Origin: Armatimonadota bacterium
GTDB taxonomy: Bacteria; Armatimonadota; HRBIN16
Assembly (NCBI GenBank): GCA_028275265.1
Contig: JAPWUZ010000102.1
Location: forward strand, 1-8,535
Reading direction: 5' to 3'
Length of the DNA stretch: 8,535 nt
Shown here: piece after piece, positions 1 through 5,888 of the stretch
How positions within the stretch are numbered: the first letter of the stretch is position 1
Layout of the letters: each line of letters starts with the position of its first letter
Notes under the pieces: generated by a model
The model's input: only the letters and a program-made list of their open reading frames with translations
Databases searched by the model: none
What the model was told of the DNA's origin: nothing
Program-made: the position numbers and the translations under genes

Positions 1-53
1 GAGACGGTCGCGCTGGACACCCCGATTTTGCGTGCGAACTCTTCAATGGTCAT
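1..53 (-). CDS. LacI/GalR-family transcriptional regulator, N-terminal fragment
   Basis: Only the first 17 codons are inside the window; the gene continues past the left edge. The translation MTIEEFARKIGVSSATVS is the typical start of a LacI-family helix-turn-helix: a short lead-in, then helix 1 (EEFARKIG) and the turn and recognition helix beginning VSSATVS. Family members bind palindromic operators through this domain and sense a sugar or other small ligand through a periplasmic-binding-protein-like C-terminal domain, which is not visible here, so the ligand and targets are unknown. The ATG at 53 has only a weak A-rich ribosome binding site (AAAAAG about 9 nt upstream). The gene has its own consensus promoter and a LacI-type operator directly upstream, suggesting autoregulation. 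It lies downstream of the PBP2 gene on the same strand, but its promoter suggests independent transcription. Family assignment is confident; function is not. Confidence 0.82.
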   Translation of the reverse strand, partial: MTIEEFARKIGVSSATV

Positions 54-70
54 AATCGCGCTTTTTGCTG

Positions 71-86
71 TGTAAGCGTTTACGCA
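71..86. promoter_or_regulatory. LacI/GalR-type operator over the +1 of the LacI-family promoter
   Basis: The plus strand reads TGTAAGCGTTTACGCA. Its 14-bp core TGTAAGCGTTTACG is an imperfect palindrome around a central CG (5 of 7 arm positions pair), the hallmark of LacI/GalR-family operators, and it misses the CcpA cre consensus at only one position. A second overlapping inverted repeat, GCGT-TT-ACGC, sits at 76-85. The site lies just downstream of the -10 box and covers the predicted transcription start near 83, a position where bound repressor would block initiation. The simplest reading is that the adjacent regulator represses itself. Binding by another LacI-family protein is possible. 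Confidence 0.7.
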
Positions 87-89
87 TCT

Positions 90-118
90 ATTATAAATAT
101 TCCGCGCGAACATGTCAA
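90..118 (-). promoter_or_regulatory. Consensus sigma70 promoter of the LacI-family gene
   Basis: Read on the minus strand, TTGACA (118 to 113) and TATAAT (95 to 90) are both exact matches to the housekeeping sigma consensus and are separated by exactly 17 bp. Transcription should begin near position 83, giving a leader of about 30 nt before the ATG at 53. A promoter this perfect for a regulator gene makes sense if it is normally held down by a repressor, and an operator lies over the expected +1. Confidence 0.85.
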
Positions 119-146
119 GGGGTTTTTGGGGGGAATTTCGAAAAAT

Positions 147-1958
147 CTAATCCGTCGCGCTGGCGTCGCCGCGGGCGCGGGCGTGGGTGATGCCGAAGAA
201 GGTCTCCAGAATATGCCGCGCGATGGGCGCGGCTACTGCACCGCCATGCCCACCCTGTTCCACCACCACTGCCAGCGCGATACGCGGGTTGTCCATCGGC
301 GCGTAGCAGATGAACCACGCATGGGGGCGACGACGCGGCGGGTCTTCTGCGGTGCCTGTTTTGCCTGCCACAGGGATGCCGGGGATGTTTGCCGCGTGTG
401 CTGTGCCACCGGGTCCGGCTACCGCCGCCCGCATTCCCTGCTCGATCCAGCGCCATTGCTCGGGCGTCAGCGGTATCTGCTTTAGCACGGTGGGCGTGGT
501 ATCTATCCCCGTGCCGTCCGGTCTCACCACGCGCTTCACCACAAAGGGCTTCATCACCCTTCCGCGATTCGCCACTGCTGCCGCCACCAGCGCCATCTGC
601 AAGGGGGTGGTCTGCACGAAGCCCTGCCCGATGGAAGCGTTCACCGTGTCGCCGTCATACCAGCCTTCTTTATAGCGTTTCTTTTTCCATTCGGGCGTGG
701 GGATGTTGCCTCTGCTCTCGCCGACGAGGTCGATGCCGGTTACCTCGCCCAGCCCGAAGGCGTGCGCCATCTGCGCGAGGTTGTCGATACCGGTACGCAA
801 GCCCACCTGATAGAAGTACACGTCACACGACGCACCGATTGCCTTCACGAAGCCCGTGGCTCCATGCCGACGGTGACAGCGGAACCGCCACCTTCCCAGC
901 TGCAATGCGCCCGGGCAGTAGAAGCCGGTGTAGGGGGTAATCGCTCCGAAGTGGAGCCCCGCTGCCGCCGTCACAATCTTGAAGGTGGAACCGGGCGGGT
1001 AACGGCTGCCGATGGCGCGGTTCTGCAGGGGGTGCAGGGGGTTGCTCGCGATTTCGCGCCAGACGTGCGCTTTCACGCCGCGCGCAAAGGCGTTGGGGTC
1101 AAAGCGGGGAAAGCTCGCCAGCAACAGAACTTCACCCGTGTGGGGGTCCAGAGCGACCACTGCCCCTACTCTGTTTCCAAAAGCCTCTTCAGCGGCTCGC
1201 TGCAACCGTTTGTCGATGGTCAGCATCACCGTCGCCCCCTGCTCCGCGGGCACCTCTTCTATCTCACGCCGCTGTCGCCCTCGCGCGTCCACCTCCACCC
1301 ACTTGCCCCCTGCCTTGCCGTGCAGCCACACCTCCTGCACCCGTTCCACCCCCATCTTTCCCACGTACTCCCCGGGCGACACTCCCGCATCGCGCAGGGT
1401 CTGCAGCTCCTTCGCATCCACCTCTCCCAGCATCCCCAGCACGTGCGACGCCAGCTTGCCATCGGGGTACCACCGCACCGGCTGGGGGCTAACACTCACA
1501 CCGGGCAGCCACAGACGGTTCTCTTCAATGCGCGTCACCACTTCCAGAGAGATGCCTGTCGCCAGAGGAACGGGATACAGCCGCTGGGCGCGCTGTTTGG
1601 CATTGCCCACCACCTGCAGGATGTCCTCCAGAGGCATCTCCAGAATCTGGCTCAAGCGATGCAGCACCGAGTCGTCGCTTCCGACCTCTGCCGGGATGAT
1701 GCTGACGACAAACTCAGGGCGGTTCATCGCCAGCGTGCGCCCCGCGCGGTCCACAATCATCCCTCTGGGCGCAAACAACCGGATAAACCGCTTGCGGTTG
1801 CTCTCCGACTGCGCCAGCAGCTGCTCCCCTATCGCTATCTGCAGATACCACAGGCGCAGGACCAGCGCGGCGAAGCCCAGAACGATTACCGCCACGTACA
1901 GCTTGAAGTGGGGCACCTGAGGGGATGCAGGTATCTCCACTCCAAAACGCCCACGCAT
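147..1958 (-). CDS. mrdA: Penicillin-binding protein 2, elongation-type peptidoglycan D,D-transpeptidase
   Basis: A 603-residue class B penicillin-binding protein that cross-links stem peptides of peptidoglycan outside the membrane; in the family it usually works with the RodA glycosyltransferase in the elongasome. One membrane anchor is seen at about residues 18-41, followed by the PBP dimerisation domain (to about 230; RGMIVDRAGRTLA at 65-77 is typical) and the transpeptidase domain (about 240-590). Active-site motifs are intact: S324-TF-K327, S377-C-D379 and K533-T-G. Cys348, Cys361, His365 and Cys378 are placed like the PBP2 metal site. The start at 1958 is chosen because GGAGAGGAG lies 5 nt upstream; a longer frame from 1997 has no comparable site and would overlap the upstream gene. 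The PBP1A-type gene ends 2 nt upstream, so expression is probably coupled. No rodA or mreBCD is visible nearby. SpoVD or FtsI-type alternatives are less likely: no PASTA domain is present and the organisation fits PBP2. Confidence 0.9.
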   Translation of the reverse strand: MRGRFGVEIPASPQVPHFKLYVAVIVLGFAALVLRLWYLQIAIGEQLLAQSESNRKRFIRLFAPRGMIVDRAGRTLAMNRPEFVVSIIPAEVGSDDSVLHRLSQILEMPLEDILQVVGNAKQRAQRLYPVPLATGISLEVVTRIEENRLWLPGVSVSPQPVRWYPDGKLASHVLGMLGEVDAKELQTLRDAGVSPGEYVGKMGVERVQEVWLHGKAGGKWVEVDARGRQRREIEEVPAEQGATVMLTIDKRLQRAAEEAFGNRVGAVVALDPHTGEVLLLASFPRFDPNAFARGVKAHVWREIASNPLHPLQNRAIGSRYPPGSTFKIVTAAAGLHFGAITPYTGFYCPGALQLGRWRFRCHRRHGATGFVKAIGASCDVYFYQVGLRTGIDNLAQMAHAFGLGEVTGIDLVGESRGNIPTPEWKKKRYKEGWYDGDTVNASIGQGFVQTTPLQMALVAAAVANRGRVMKPFVVKRVVRPDGTGIDTTPTVLKQIPLTPEQWRWIEQGMRAAVAGPGGTAHAANIPGIPVAGKTGTAEDPPRRRPHAWFICYAPMDNPRIALAVVVEQGGHGGAVAAPIARHILETFFGITHARARGDASATD

Positions 1959-1960
1959 GG

Positions 1961-4423
1961 CTACTCCTCTCCGGGAGGCGGACGGTGTAAAGGACACCGC
2001 TTCCTAGGTGCTTTGCCGGCAGGAAAGACCTTGATGACCACCTCAGGGCAATAGCGCGTTGCCAGCAGACCCGAATCCGCACAGATTCGAACCTTTTCCT
2101 CGGCAGGTGGAGCTGTGACCCTAGGTTCGGAGAGACGCGGTTGCGCGGGCGCGGTCACCGGCGGCGGCTCGCTCACCCGGGGCTGTAAAACCGTTGGCTC
2201 ACCGCCAGACACGCTACCCGGAGTGGTCATCGCGGCCGGAGGCACCGGTTCCGGCGTTTGGGGAGCAGTAGTGGCAGGCGGTTCGCCCTCAGATGGCGGG
2301 CTGGCGGTGGGGCCGGGAACGTCCGGGCTGGCAGGCTGTTGCGAGCTGTGCAGGGTGCACGGCTGTGTGGGCTCTTCACCGCGCCGGAAGGTAAAACGGT
2401 GTGTGTGCGGACACGCGGGCGTGGCTATCATGCCGGTATCATCGCACAGGGTCAGCGTGATGGTATCCACGCTCTCTGGTTGCTGAGGCTTCTGCGGCAC
2501 GTCGCCCGGCTCGAGTTTGAGAAGCCACTCTTTCTGCAGGGGCACCGCCCTGCTCATAAACTCCTTCCAGATAGGAGCGCACACCGTACCGCCGAAAACA
2601 CGAGGCATTGGCAGATACACTTTTTGCTTCTTAAGGGGGTCTTCCACCTCACGTGCTACCCACACTGCGGTGACCAGCTCGGGCGTGTAACCAACGAACC
2701 AGGCGTCACGTCCTTCATCGGTGGTGCCCGTCTTGCCCCGCGCTTCGGGGAAATCATGCAATACCCGATAGGCGGTTCCGCCGGGCATGCGTACCGGTCC
2801 CTTCAGCAGGTCGTCCATGGTCTTCGCGGTGGATTCGGAGATAACCCCATACGTTATCTCCGGGGCGTTTTCCTGTATAATGTCACCCTCACGGTCGCGC
2901 ACGCGCACGATGGCAACAGGCTCGCAGCGATTGCCTCCCGATGCAAACACGCCGTATGCCACCGCCATCTCGATGGGACGTACCGCCGACGAACCCAGCG
3001 CGAGGGAAAGGTTCGGCTCCAGCGGTGACTGAATGCCCAGCTTGCGTGCGTATTCAATCACCGTCTGTGGTCCCACCATTGCAATGGTCTTCACTGCAGG
3101 GATATTGATTGAGTAAGCGATAGCTTGTCGCACCGTTACCGAACCGTGGTAGCGACCATCTGAGTTCTTGGGGCGATAAGGTTTCGGATAGGAAGGATAG
3201 CTGACAGGCGCGTCCACAATGCGCGAATCAGGGGTCAGTAAGCCCTTGTCAATGGCCGCACAGTAGACAATGGGCTTGAACGCCGAACCCGGCTGTCTTC
3301 TGCCCTGTGTGGTGGCATTGTACTGTGACCTTCTAAAATCCACTCCGCCCACCATGGCGCGGATGAATCCGGTTTGCGGGTCGATGGCGATAATCGCGCC
3401 CTGAGTAGCGCTGCCTCTGCCGTACTTCACCAGCCCTTCGCGCAACGCTTGTTCTGCCGCCTGCTGCATCTTCCAGTTCAGGGTGGTCTCTACGGTCAAC
3501 CCCTCCCTGTAAATCTGGTCTTCACCATAGTCCTCCATCAACTGCTTCAACACATGGAACACGAAGTAAGGCGCTTTGAAGCTGATCCCTTGCTGTCGCA
3601 GGGGAACCACCCGAATCGGCTCACGCTTCGCTTCCTGATATTCCTGCTCGCTGATGAACCCCAGCATACGCATCCTTTCCAGCACCCTATCCCGCCTGCG
3701 CAACGCCAGTTCCGGGTTCTCGTGGGGTGAGTAGGCGGATGGACGACGTATCACTCCCGCCAGCAGGGCACACTCGGCAAGGGTCAGCCGGTTGAGAGGC
3801 TTGTTGAAGTACACACGGGCCGCTGTTTTCGCGCCATAAGCGCCGCTACCGAAGTAGACCTCATTGAGGTAGGTCTCCATAATCTGCTCTTTGGTCAGGT
3901 GCTGCTCGATCTGGAGGGCAAGAAGGGCTTCCTGTATCTTGCGGTGGAAAGTCTTTTTCTGCGTCAGGAAAGCGTTCCGCGCCAGCTGCATGGTGATGGT
4001 GCTACCTCCCTGAGCGTACCTGCCCTCGCGCAGGTTCACCCACACCGCGCGGAATAGCGCTCGCGGACTGATACCCCTGTGCTGGTAGAACTGACTGTCC
4101 TCGATAGCCACTACCGCATCGATAAGATGCTTTGGGAACTCGGACATCTTTGCCAGCTCGCGCCGTTCGTGGGTCAGGGTTGCCAGCACCACCCCATCCT
4201 GTGAGAGAATGCGGGTGCCGACATACGGCTTGAGGTTTGCAATCTGTTCACTGCTGGGCAACAGCTTCGAAACCTGTACCAGCAGCACCACCAGATACCC
4301 GCCGCCTACCACAATCCCCAGTAACACCAGTAGCAGGAGATAGATGAGCAGGCGCTGCCACATCGGGCGACGCCGCCTGCGCAATGGGCGGGTTACCGAA
4401 CGTTTTCGTGGTCTTGAAGCCAT
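1961..4423 (-). CDS. mrcA: Class A penicillin-binding protein (PBP1A type), bifunctional glycosyltransferase/transpeptidase
   Basis: An 820-residue enzyme that polymerises lipid II into glycan strands and cross-links them at the outer face of the cytoplasmic membrane. A very basic cytoplasmic tail (RPLRRRRRP at 12-20) precedes one membrane segment (about 25-49). The GT51 domain (about 70-250) has the catalytic Glu108 in AIEDSQFYQHRG, QGGSTITMQLARN at 138-150, and Glu188 in LNEVYFGSGAYG. The transpeptidase domain (about 305-590) has S380-AF-K383, S438-I-N440 and K564-TGTT. A long tail follows: a Cys module (660-692), a Pro/Thr/Ser/Glu-rich linker, and a second Cys module (781-813). The start at 4423 is chosen because GGAG lies 5 nt upstream (GGAGAGACG before ATG) and the family-like sequence begins there. 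The reading frame stays open to 5257, but that extension is antisense to infC. The symbol mrcA is by type; ponA is equally usable. It is first in a likely two-gene unit with PBP2. Confidence 0.92.
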   Translation of the reverse strand: MASRPRKRSVTRPLRRRRRPMWQRLLIYLLLLVLLGIVVGGGYLVVLLVQVSKLLPSSEQIANLKPYVGTRILSQDGVVLATLTHERRELAKMSEFPKHLIDAVVAIEDSQFYQHRGISPRALFRAVWVNLREGRYAQGGSTITMQLARNAFLTQKKTFHRKIQEALLALQIEQHLTKEQIMETYLNEVYFGSGAYGAKTAARVYFNKPLNRLTLAECALLAGVIRRPSAYSPHENPELALRRRDRVLERMRMLGFISEQEYQEAKREPIRVVPLRQQGISFKAPYFVFHVLKQLMEDYGEDQIYREGLTVETTLNWKMQQAAEQALREGLVKYGRGSATQGAIIAIDPQTGFIRAMVGGVDFRRSQYNATTQGRRQPGSAFKPIVYCAAIDKGLLTPDSRIVDAPVSYPSYPKPYRPKNSDGRYHGSVTVRQAIAYSINIPAVKTIAMVGPQTVIEYARKLGIQSPLEPNLSLALGSSAVRPIEMAVAYGVFASGGNRCEPVAIVRVRDREGDIIQENAPEITYGVISESTAKTMDDLLKGPVRMPGGTAYRVLHDFPEARGKTGTTDEGRDAWFVGYTPELVTAVWVAREVEDPLKKQKVYLPMPRVFGGTVCAPIWKEFMSRAVPLQKEWLLKLEPGDVPQKPQQPESVDTITLTLCDDTGMIATPACPHTHRFTFRRGEEPTQPCTLHSSQQPASPDVPGPTASPPSEGEPPATTAPQTPEPVPPAAMTTPGSVSGGEPTVLQPRVSEPPPVTAPAQPRLSEPRVTAPPAEEKVRICADSGLLATRYCPEVVIKVFPAGKAPRKRCPLHRPPPGEE
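1964..1972 (-). promoter_or_regulatory. Ribosome binding site of the PBP2 gene inside the PBP1A gene end
   Basis: On the minus strand, GGAGAGGAG forms the final Gly-Glu-Glu codons of the PBP1A-type gene, followed by its TAG stop, then two bases and the ATG of PBP2. AGGAG lies 5 nt from that ATG. This decides the PBP2 start at 1958 rather than 1997 and suggests translational coupling of the two genes. Confidence 0.85.
1985..2446 (-). repeat. Two C-terminal Cys-Cys-Cys-His modules of PBP1A with Pro-rich linker
   Basis: Module 1 (residues 660-692, bases 2446-2348) and module 2 (residues 781-813, bases 2083-1985) share the same spacing exactly: C, then C after 11 positions, C after 18 more, H after 3 more (C660, C671, C689, H692 and C781, C792, C810, H813). 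The shared residue pattern is roughly C-x-D-[ST]-G-[ML]-[IL]-A-T-x-x-C-P near the start and P-x-x-x-C-x-L-H at the end. The linker between them (about 88 residues) is rich in Pro, Thr, Ser and Glu and holds an internal duplication, QPRVSEP and QPRLSEP, each followed shortly by VTAP. Single modules of this kind occur at the ends of some bacterial PBP1A proteins; here there are two. Their role is unknown to me; metal binding or disulfide formation outside the membrane is inference. Confidence 0.75.
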
Positions 4424-4463
4424 CGTCTCTCCGTTGGTGCGACTATCAGCCTCTCCCGCTCTC

Positions 4464-4469
4464 ATTATA
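4464..4469 (-). promoter_or_regulatory. Probable -10 box of the PBP1A-PBP2 transcription unit
   Basis: On the minus strand an exact TATAAT occurs 41 bp upstream of the PBP1A ATG, which would place the start of transcription near 4457 and give a leader of about 34 nt. No good -35 hexamer is found at 16-18 bp (ATACCC at 17 bp), so the promoter is either weak or needs an activator. The sequence just upstream contains two further GATATA copies. Confidence 0.45.
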
Positions 4470-4479
4470 TCCCAATCTC

Positions 4480-4495
4480 GTATATCGGGTATATC
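4480..4495. repeat. Short direct repeat GTATATC upstream of the PBP1A promoter
   Basis: GTATATC occurs at 4480-4486 and again at 4489-4495, 9 bp apart. It lies where a -35 element or activator site of the PBP1A promoter would be expected. Each copy is close to palindromic (GTATATC against GATATAC). It may be a regulator site, but it is AT-rich and short enough to be chance. The rest of the divergent intergenic region (4424-4690) holds a 10-bp GC palindrome CCCGGCCGGG at 4565-4574 and the infC promoter. I see no gene in it. Confidence 0.3.
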
Positions 4496-4616
4496 ATTGC
4501 ACAACCCACGCACAGTTTGCAAGGCGCGTCGCCTGGAGGGTGAACCGCCCCTGACCGACCTCCCCCCGGCCGGGAAGGCGTCCGGCGGATTTATCGAACA
4601 CCGCCCAAGCATACAC

Positions 4617-4646
4617 TTGACAACAACAGCCTTTTGCCGATACAAT
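4617..4646 (+). promoter_or_regulatory. Strong sigma70-type promoter of the infC-rpmI-rplT-pheST operon
   Basis: An exact TTGACA (4617-4622) is followed after 18 bp by TACAAT (4641-4646), one mismatch from consensus. Transcription should begin near 4653, leaving a leader of about 38 nt before the infC start. This is the only good promoter seen for the plus-strand genes, and with the tight spacing further downstream it suggests one operon. A short TTGCG...CGCAA inverted repeat (4650-4667) overlaps the expected start of the transcript. Confidence 0.8.
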
Positions 4647-4677
4647 TTATTGCGTTGGTTTGCGCAAAACTTGGTCT

Positions 4678-4693
4678 GAGGTGAGGAAACATC
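4678..4693 (+). promoter_or_regulatory. infC ribosome binding site and AUC start codon
   Basis: GAGGTG (4678-4683) lies 7 nt upstream of ATC at 4691-4693; a second GAGG (4683-4686) lies 4 nt away. An in-frame TGA at 4682-4684 blocks any start further upstream. Between that stop and the GTG at 4736 there is no in-frame ATG, GTG or TTG. The GTG at 4736 has no Shine-Dalgarno sequence and would remove the conserved IF3 N-terminus. A CTG at 4703 is in frame but has no properly spaced binding site. Confidence 0.8.
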
Positions 4694-5209
4694 AGAACGG
4701 ATCTGCGGATCAACGAGCGCATCCGGGCACGCGAGGTGCGCGTCGTGGACGAGAACGGCGTGCAACTGGGCATTTTGCCCACCCGCGAGGCACTGCAAAT
4801 CGCGCAGGAACGCGGATTGGACCTTATCGAGGTCGCCCCTCAGGCTAACCCTCCCGTGTGTCGCATCATGGACTACGGGAAGTTCAAGTACCAGCAGGCG
4901 AAACGGGAGAAGGAAGCCCAGAAAAAGCAGCATGTCACGGAAGTGAAATCCATCCGGGTACGTCCCGGAACGGACGACCACGACCTGGACTTCAAGCTGA
5001 ATAATTGCATCAAGTTTTTGAAAGAGGGCGACAAAGTCAAAATCACGGTGCTCTTCCGCAGCCGGGAAATCACCCGCCCCGAAATGGGGCAAAAGGTGAT
5101 GGAGTTTTTCTCGAACGGCTGTGCCGAGGTCGGCGTGGTGGAGAAACCTCCCGCCATGGAAGGACGCACCATGACGATGGTGCTTGCTCCGAAACCGAAA
5201 GGCAAGTAG
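4691..5209 (+). CDS. infC: Translation initiation factor IF3, with AUC start codon
   Basis: IF3 binds the 30S subunit, prevents premature 50S joining and checks the start codon and initiator tRNA. Starting at ATC 4691 the protein has 172 residues, the usual family length. It shows the N-domain (RTDLRINERIRAREVRVVDE from residue 2; RIMDYGKFKY at 58-67), a Lys/Glu/Gln-rich linker helix (about 68-83), and the C-domain (IRVRPGTDDHD at 88-98; FRSRE at 122-126, where many homologues have Gly in place of the Ser; ending MEGRTMTMVLAPK). A start at the GTG at 4736 would give 157 residues and lose the conserved RINERIRARE segment. IF3 discriminates against non-standard start codons, so an AUC start should give negative feedback on its own synthesis, as established for the AUU start of E. 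coli infC. It is the first gene of the operon, 83 nt before rpmI. Product certain; start codon very likely. Confidence 0.93.
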   Translation: MRTDLRINERIRAREVRVVDENGVQLGILPTREALQIAQERGLDLIEVAPQANPPVCRIMDYGKFKYQQAKREKEAQKKQHVTEVKSIRVRPGTDDHDLDFKLNNCIKFLKEGDKVKITVLFRSREITRPEMGQKVMEFFSNGCAEVGVVEKPPAMEGRTMTMVLAPKPKGK

Positions 5210-5237
5210 CGAGCAGACCGATTGCCGGTAAATGTGA

Positions 5238-5261
5238 ATGGGGGAAAACTCCCCCATTTTT
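5238..5261 (+). terminator. Hairpin with T run between infC and rpmI, possible attenuator
   Basis: ATGGGGGA (5238-5245), a 4-nt loop AAAC, and TCCCCCAT (5250-5257) form a perfect 8-bp stem followed directly by further T residues (5257-5261 is TTTTT). An outer GTGA/TCAC pair (5234-5237 and 5261-5264) could extend the stem with a T bulge. It has the shape of an intrinsic terminator but lies inside an operon whose downstream genes are essential and have no other obvious promoter, so partial termination, attenuation or RNA processing is more likely than full termination. Feedback by ribosomal protein L20 acts in this region in known bacteria; whether it uses this hairpin cannot be seen. Confidence 0.6.
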
Positions 5262-5292
5262 CACGCACTACTCTGCTAAGGAGATGAGCCGT

Positions 5293-5493
5293 ATGCCAAA
5301 ACAGAAGATGAAAACCCATAAAACGGCGGCAAAGCGGTTTGCCCTCAGCGGTAAGGGCAGGCTGATGTGCCTCAATGCTGCCAACAGCCACATGTTCCTG
5401 CACAAGAGTGGCTCTCGTAAACGCCGACTGGAAATCGAGAAAGAGGTCGATAAAGGCAACCGCTGGCGCATGAAGCGTCTGCTGGGAATCTAA
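5293..5493 (+). CDS. rpmI: 50S ribosomal protein L35
   Basis: A 66-residue, highly basic protein of the large ribosomal subunit. It opens with MPKQKMKTHKTAAKRF, the diagnostic L35 start, and continues with a basic core (SGSRKRRL) and a C-terminal GNRWRMKRLLGI; length matches the family (about 64-66). The ATG at 5293 is preferred because AAGGAG (5278-5283) sits 9 nt upstream; the in-frame ATG at 5284 directly abuts that site and would add three non-conserved residues. It lies between infC and rplT, the classic arrangement. The preceding 83-nt gap carries the hairpin, so this gene and rplT could be set separately from infC. Confidence 0.95.
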   Translation: MPKQKMKTHKTAAKRFALSGKGRLMCLNAANSHMFLHKSGSRKRRLEIEKEVDKGNRWRMKRLLGI

Positions 5494-5514
5494 CACGGAA
5501 GGGGGTCAACAACC

Positions 5515-5886
5515 ATGCCTCGTGTCAAACGCGGCACGATAACCCATAAACGGCATAAGAAGATTATCGAACGAGCGGAAGGTTACTGGGGGCGCAAGAA
5601 GAACGTATTTCGCCGCGCCAACGAACAGGTGATGAAGAGCCTGCAATACGCCTACCGCGACCGGCGCGTGCGCAAACGGCAGTTCCGCAGGCTGTGGATT
5701 ACCCGCATCTCCGCCGCCTGCCGTGCCGAAGGCTTGCCCTATAACCGCTTCATCGAAGGGCTCGCGAAGGCGGGCGTCGCACTCGATCGCAAGGTGATGG
5801 CAGACATGGCGGTGAACCAGCCCGAAGCTTTCCGCCAACTGATAGAGATAGCGCGACAACACGCCACGTTAGCAGCGGTGGGGTAG
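5515..5886 (+). CDS. rplT: 50S ribosomal protein L20
   Basis: A 123-residue protein of the large subunit that binds 23S rRNA early in assembly and in several bacteria also represses its own operon by binding the mRNA. The sequence is conserved throughout: MPRVKRGTITHKRHKKI at the start, a long basic helix with QYAYRDRRVRKRQFRRLWITRI-type sequence at about 54-73, and a globular C-domain (LPYNRFIEGLAKAGVALDRK). It is a few residues longer at the C-terminus than the usual 117-120. The ribosome binding site GGGGGT ends 8 nt before the ATG. The gap to rpmI is 21 nt, and pheS begins 2 nt after the stop. Confidence 0.96.
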   Translation: MPRVKRGTITHKRHKKIIERAEGYWGRKKNVFRRANEQVMKSLQYAYRDRRVRKRQFRRLWITRISAACRAEGLPYNRFIEGLAKAGVALDRKVMADMAVNQPEAFRQLIEIARQHATLAAVG

Positions 5887-5888
5887 CG

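Noticed and set aside
1959..1997. Longer PBP2 start at 1997 giving 616 residues
   Set aside because: It would overlap the PBP1A gene by 37 nt and has no good binding site, while 1958 has AGGAG at 5 nt.
762..2054. 430-codon plus-strand open frame opposite the PBP2 gene, and other plus-strand frames at 310-675, 389-940 and 1012-1920
   Set aside because: These are shadows produced by GC-rich third codon positions of the minus-strand gene. They have low-complexity His/Arg/Pro-rich translations and overlap one another.
4565..4574. CCCGGCCGGG palindrome as a terminator or operator
   Set aside because: There is no loop and no T run, and it lies in a GC-rich stretch where such a palindrome is easily due to chance.
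4736..4738. GTG as the infC start
   Set aside because: There is no Shine-Dalgarno sequence upstream, and it would remove the conserved RINERIRARE segment of IF3.
4424..5257. Minus-strand open frame continuing 278 codons upstream of the PBP1A start
   Set aside because: It lies antisense to infC, shows no family-like sequence, and PBP1A has a well-placed ribosome binding site at 4427-4432 just before the basic N-terminal tail and membrane segment.
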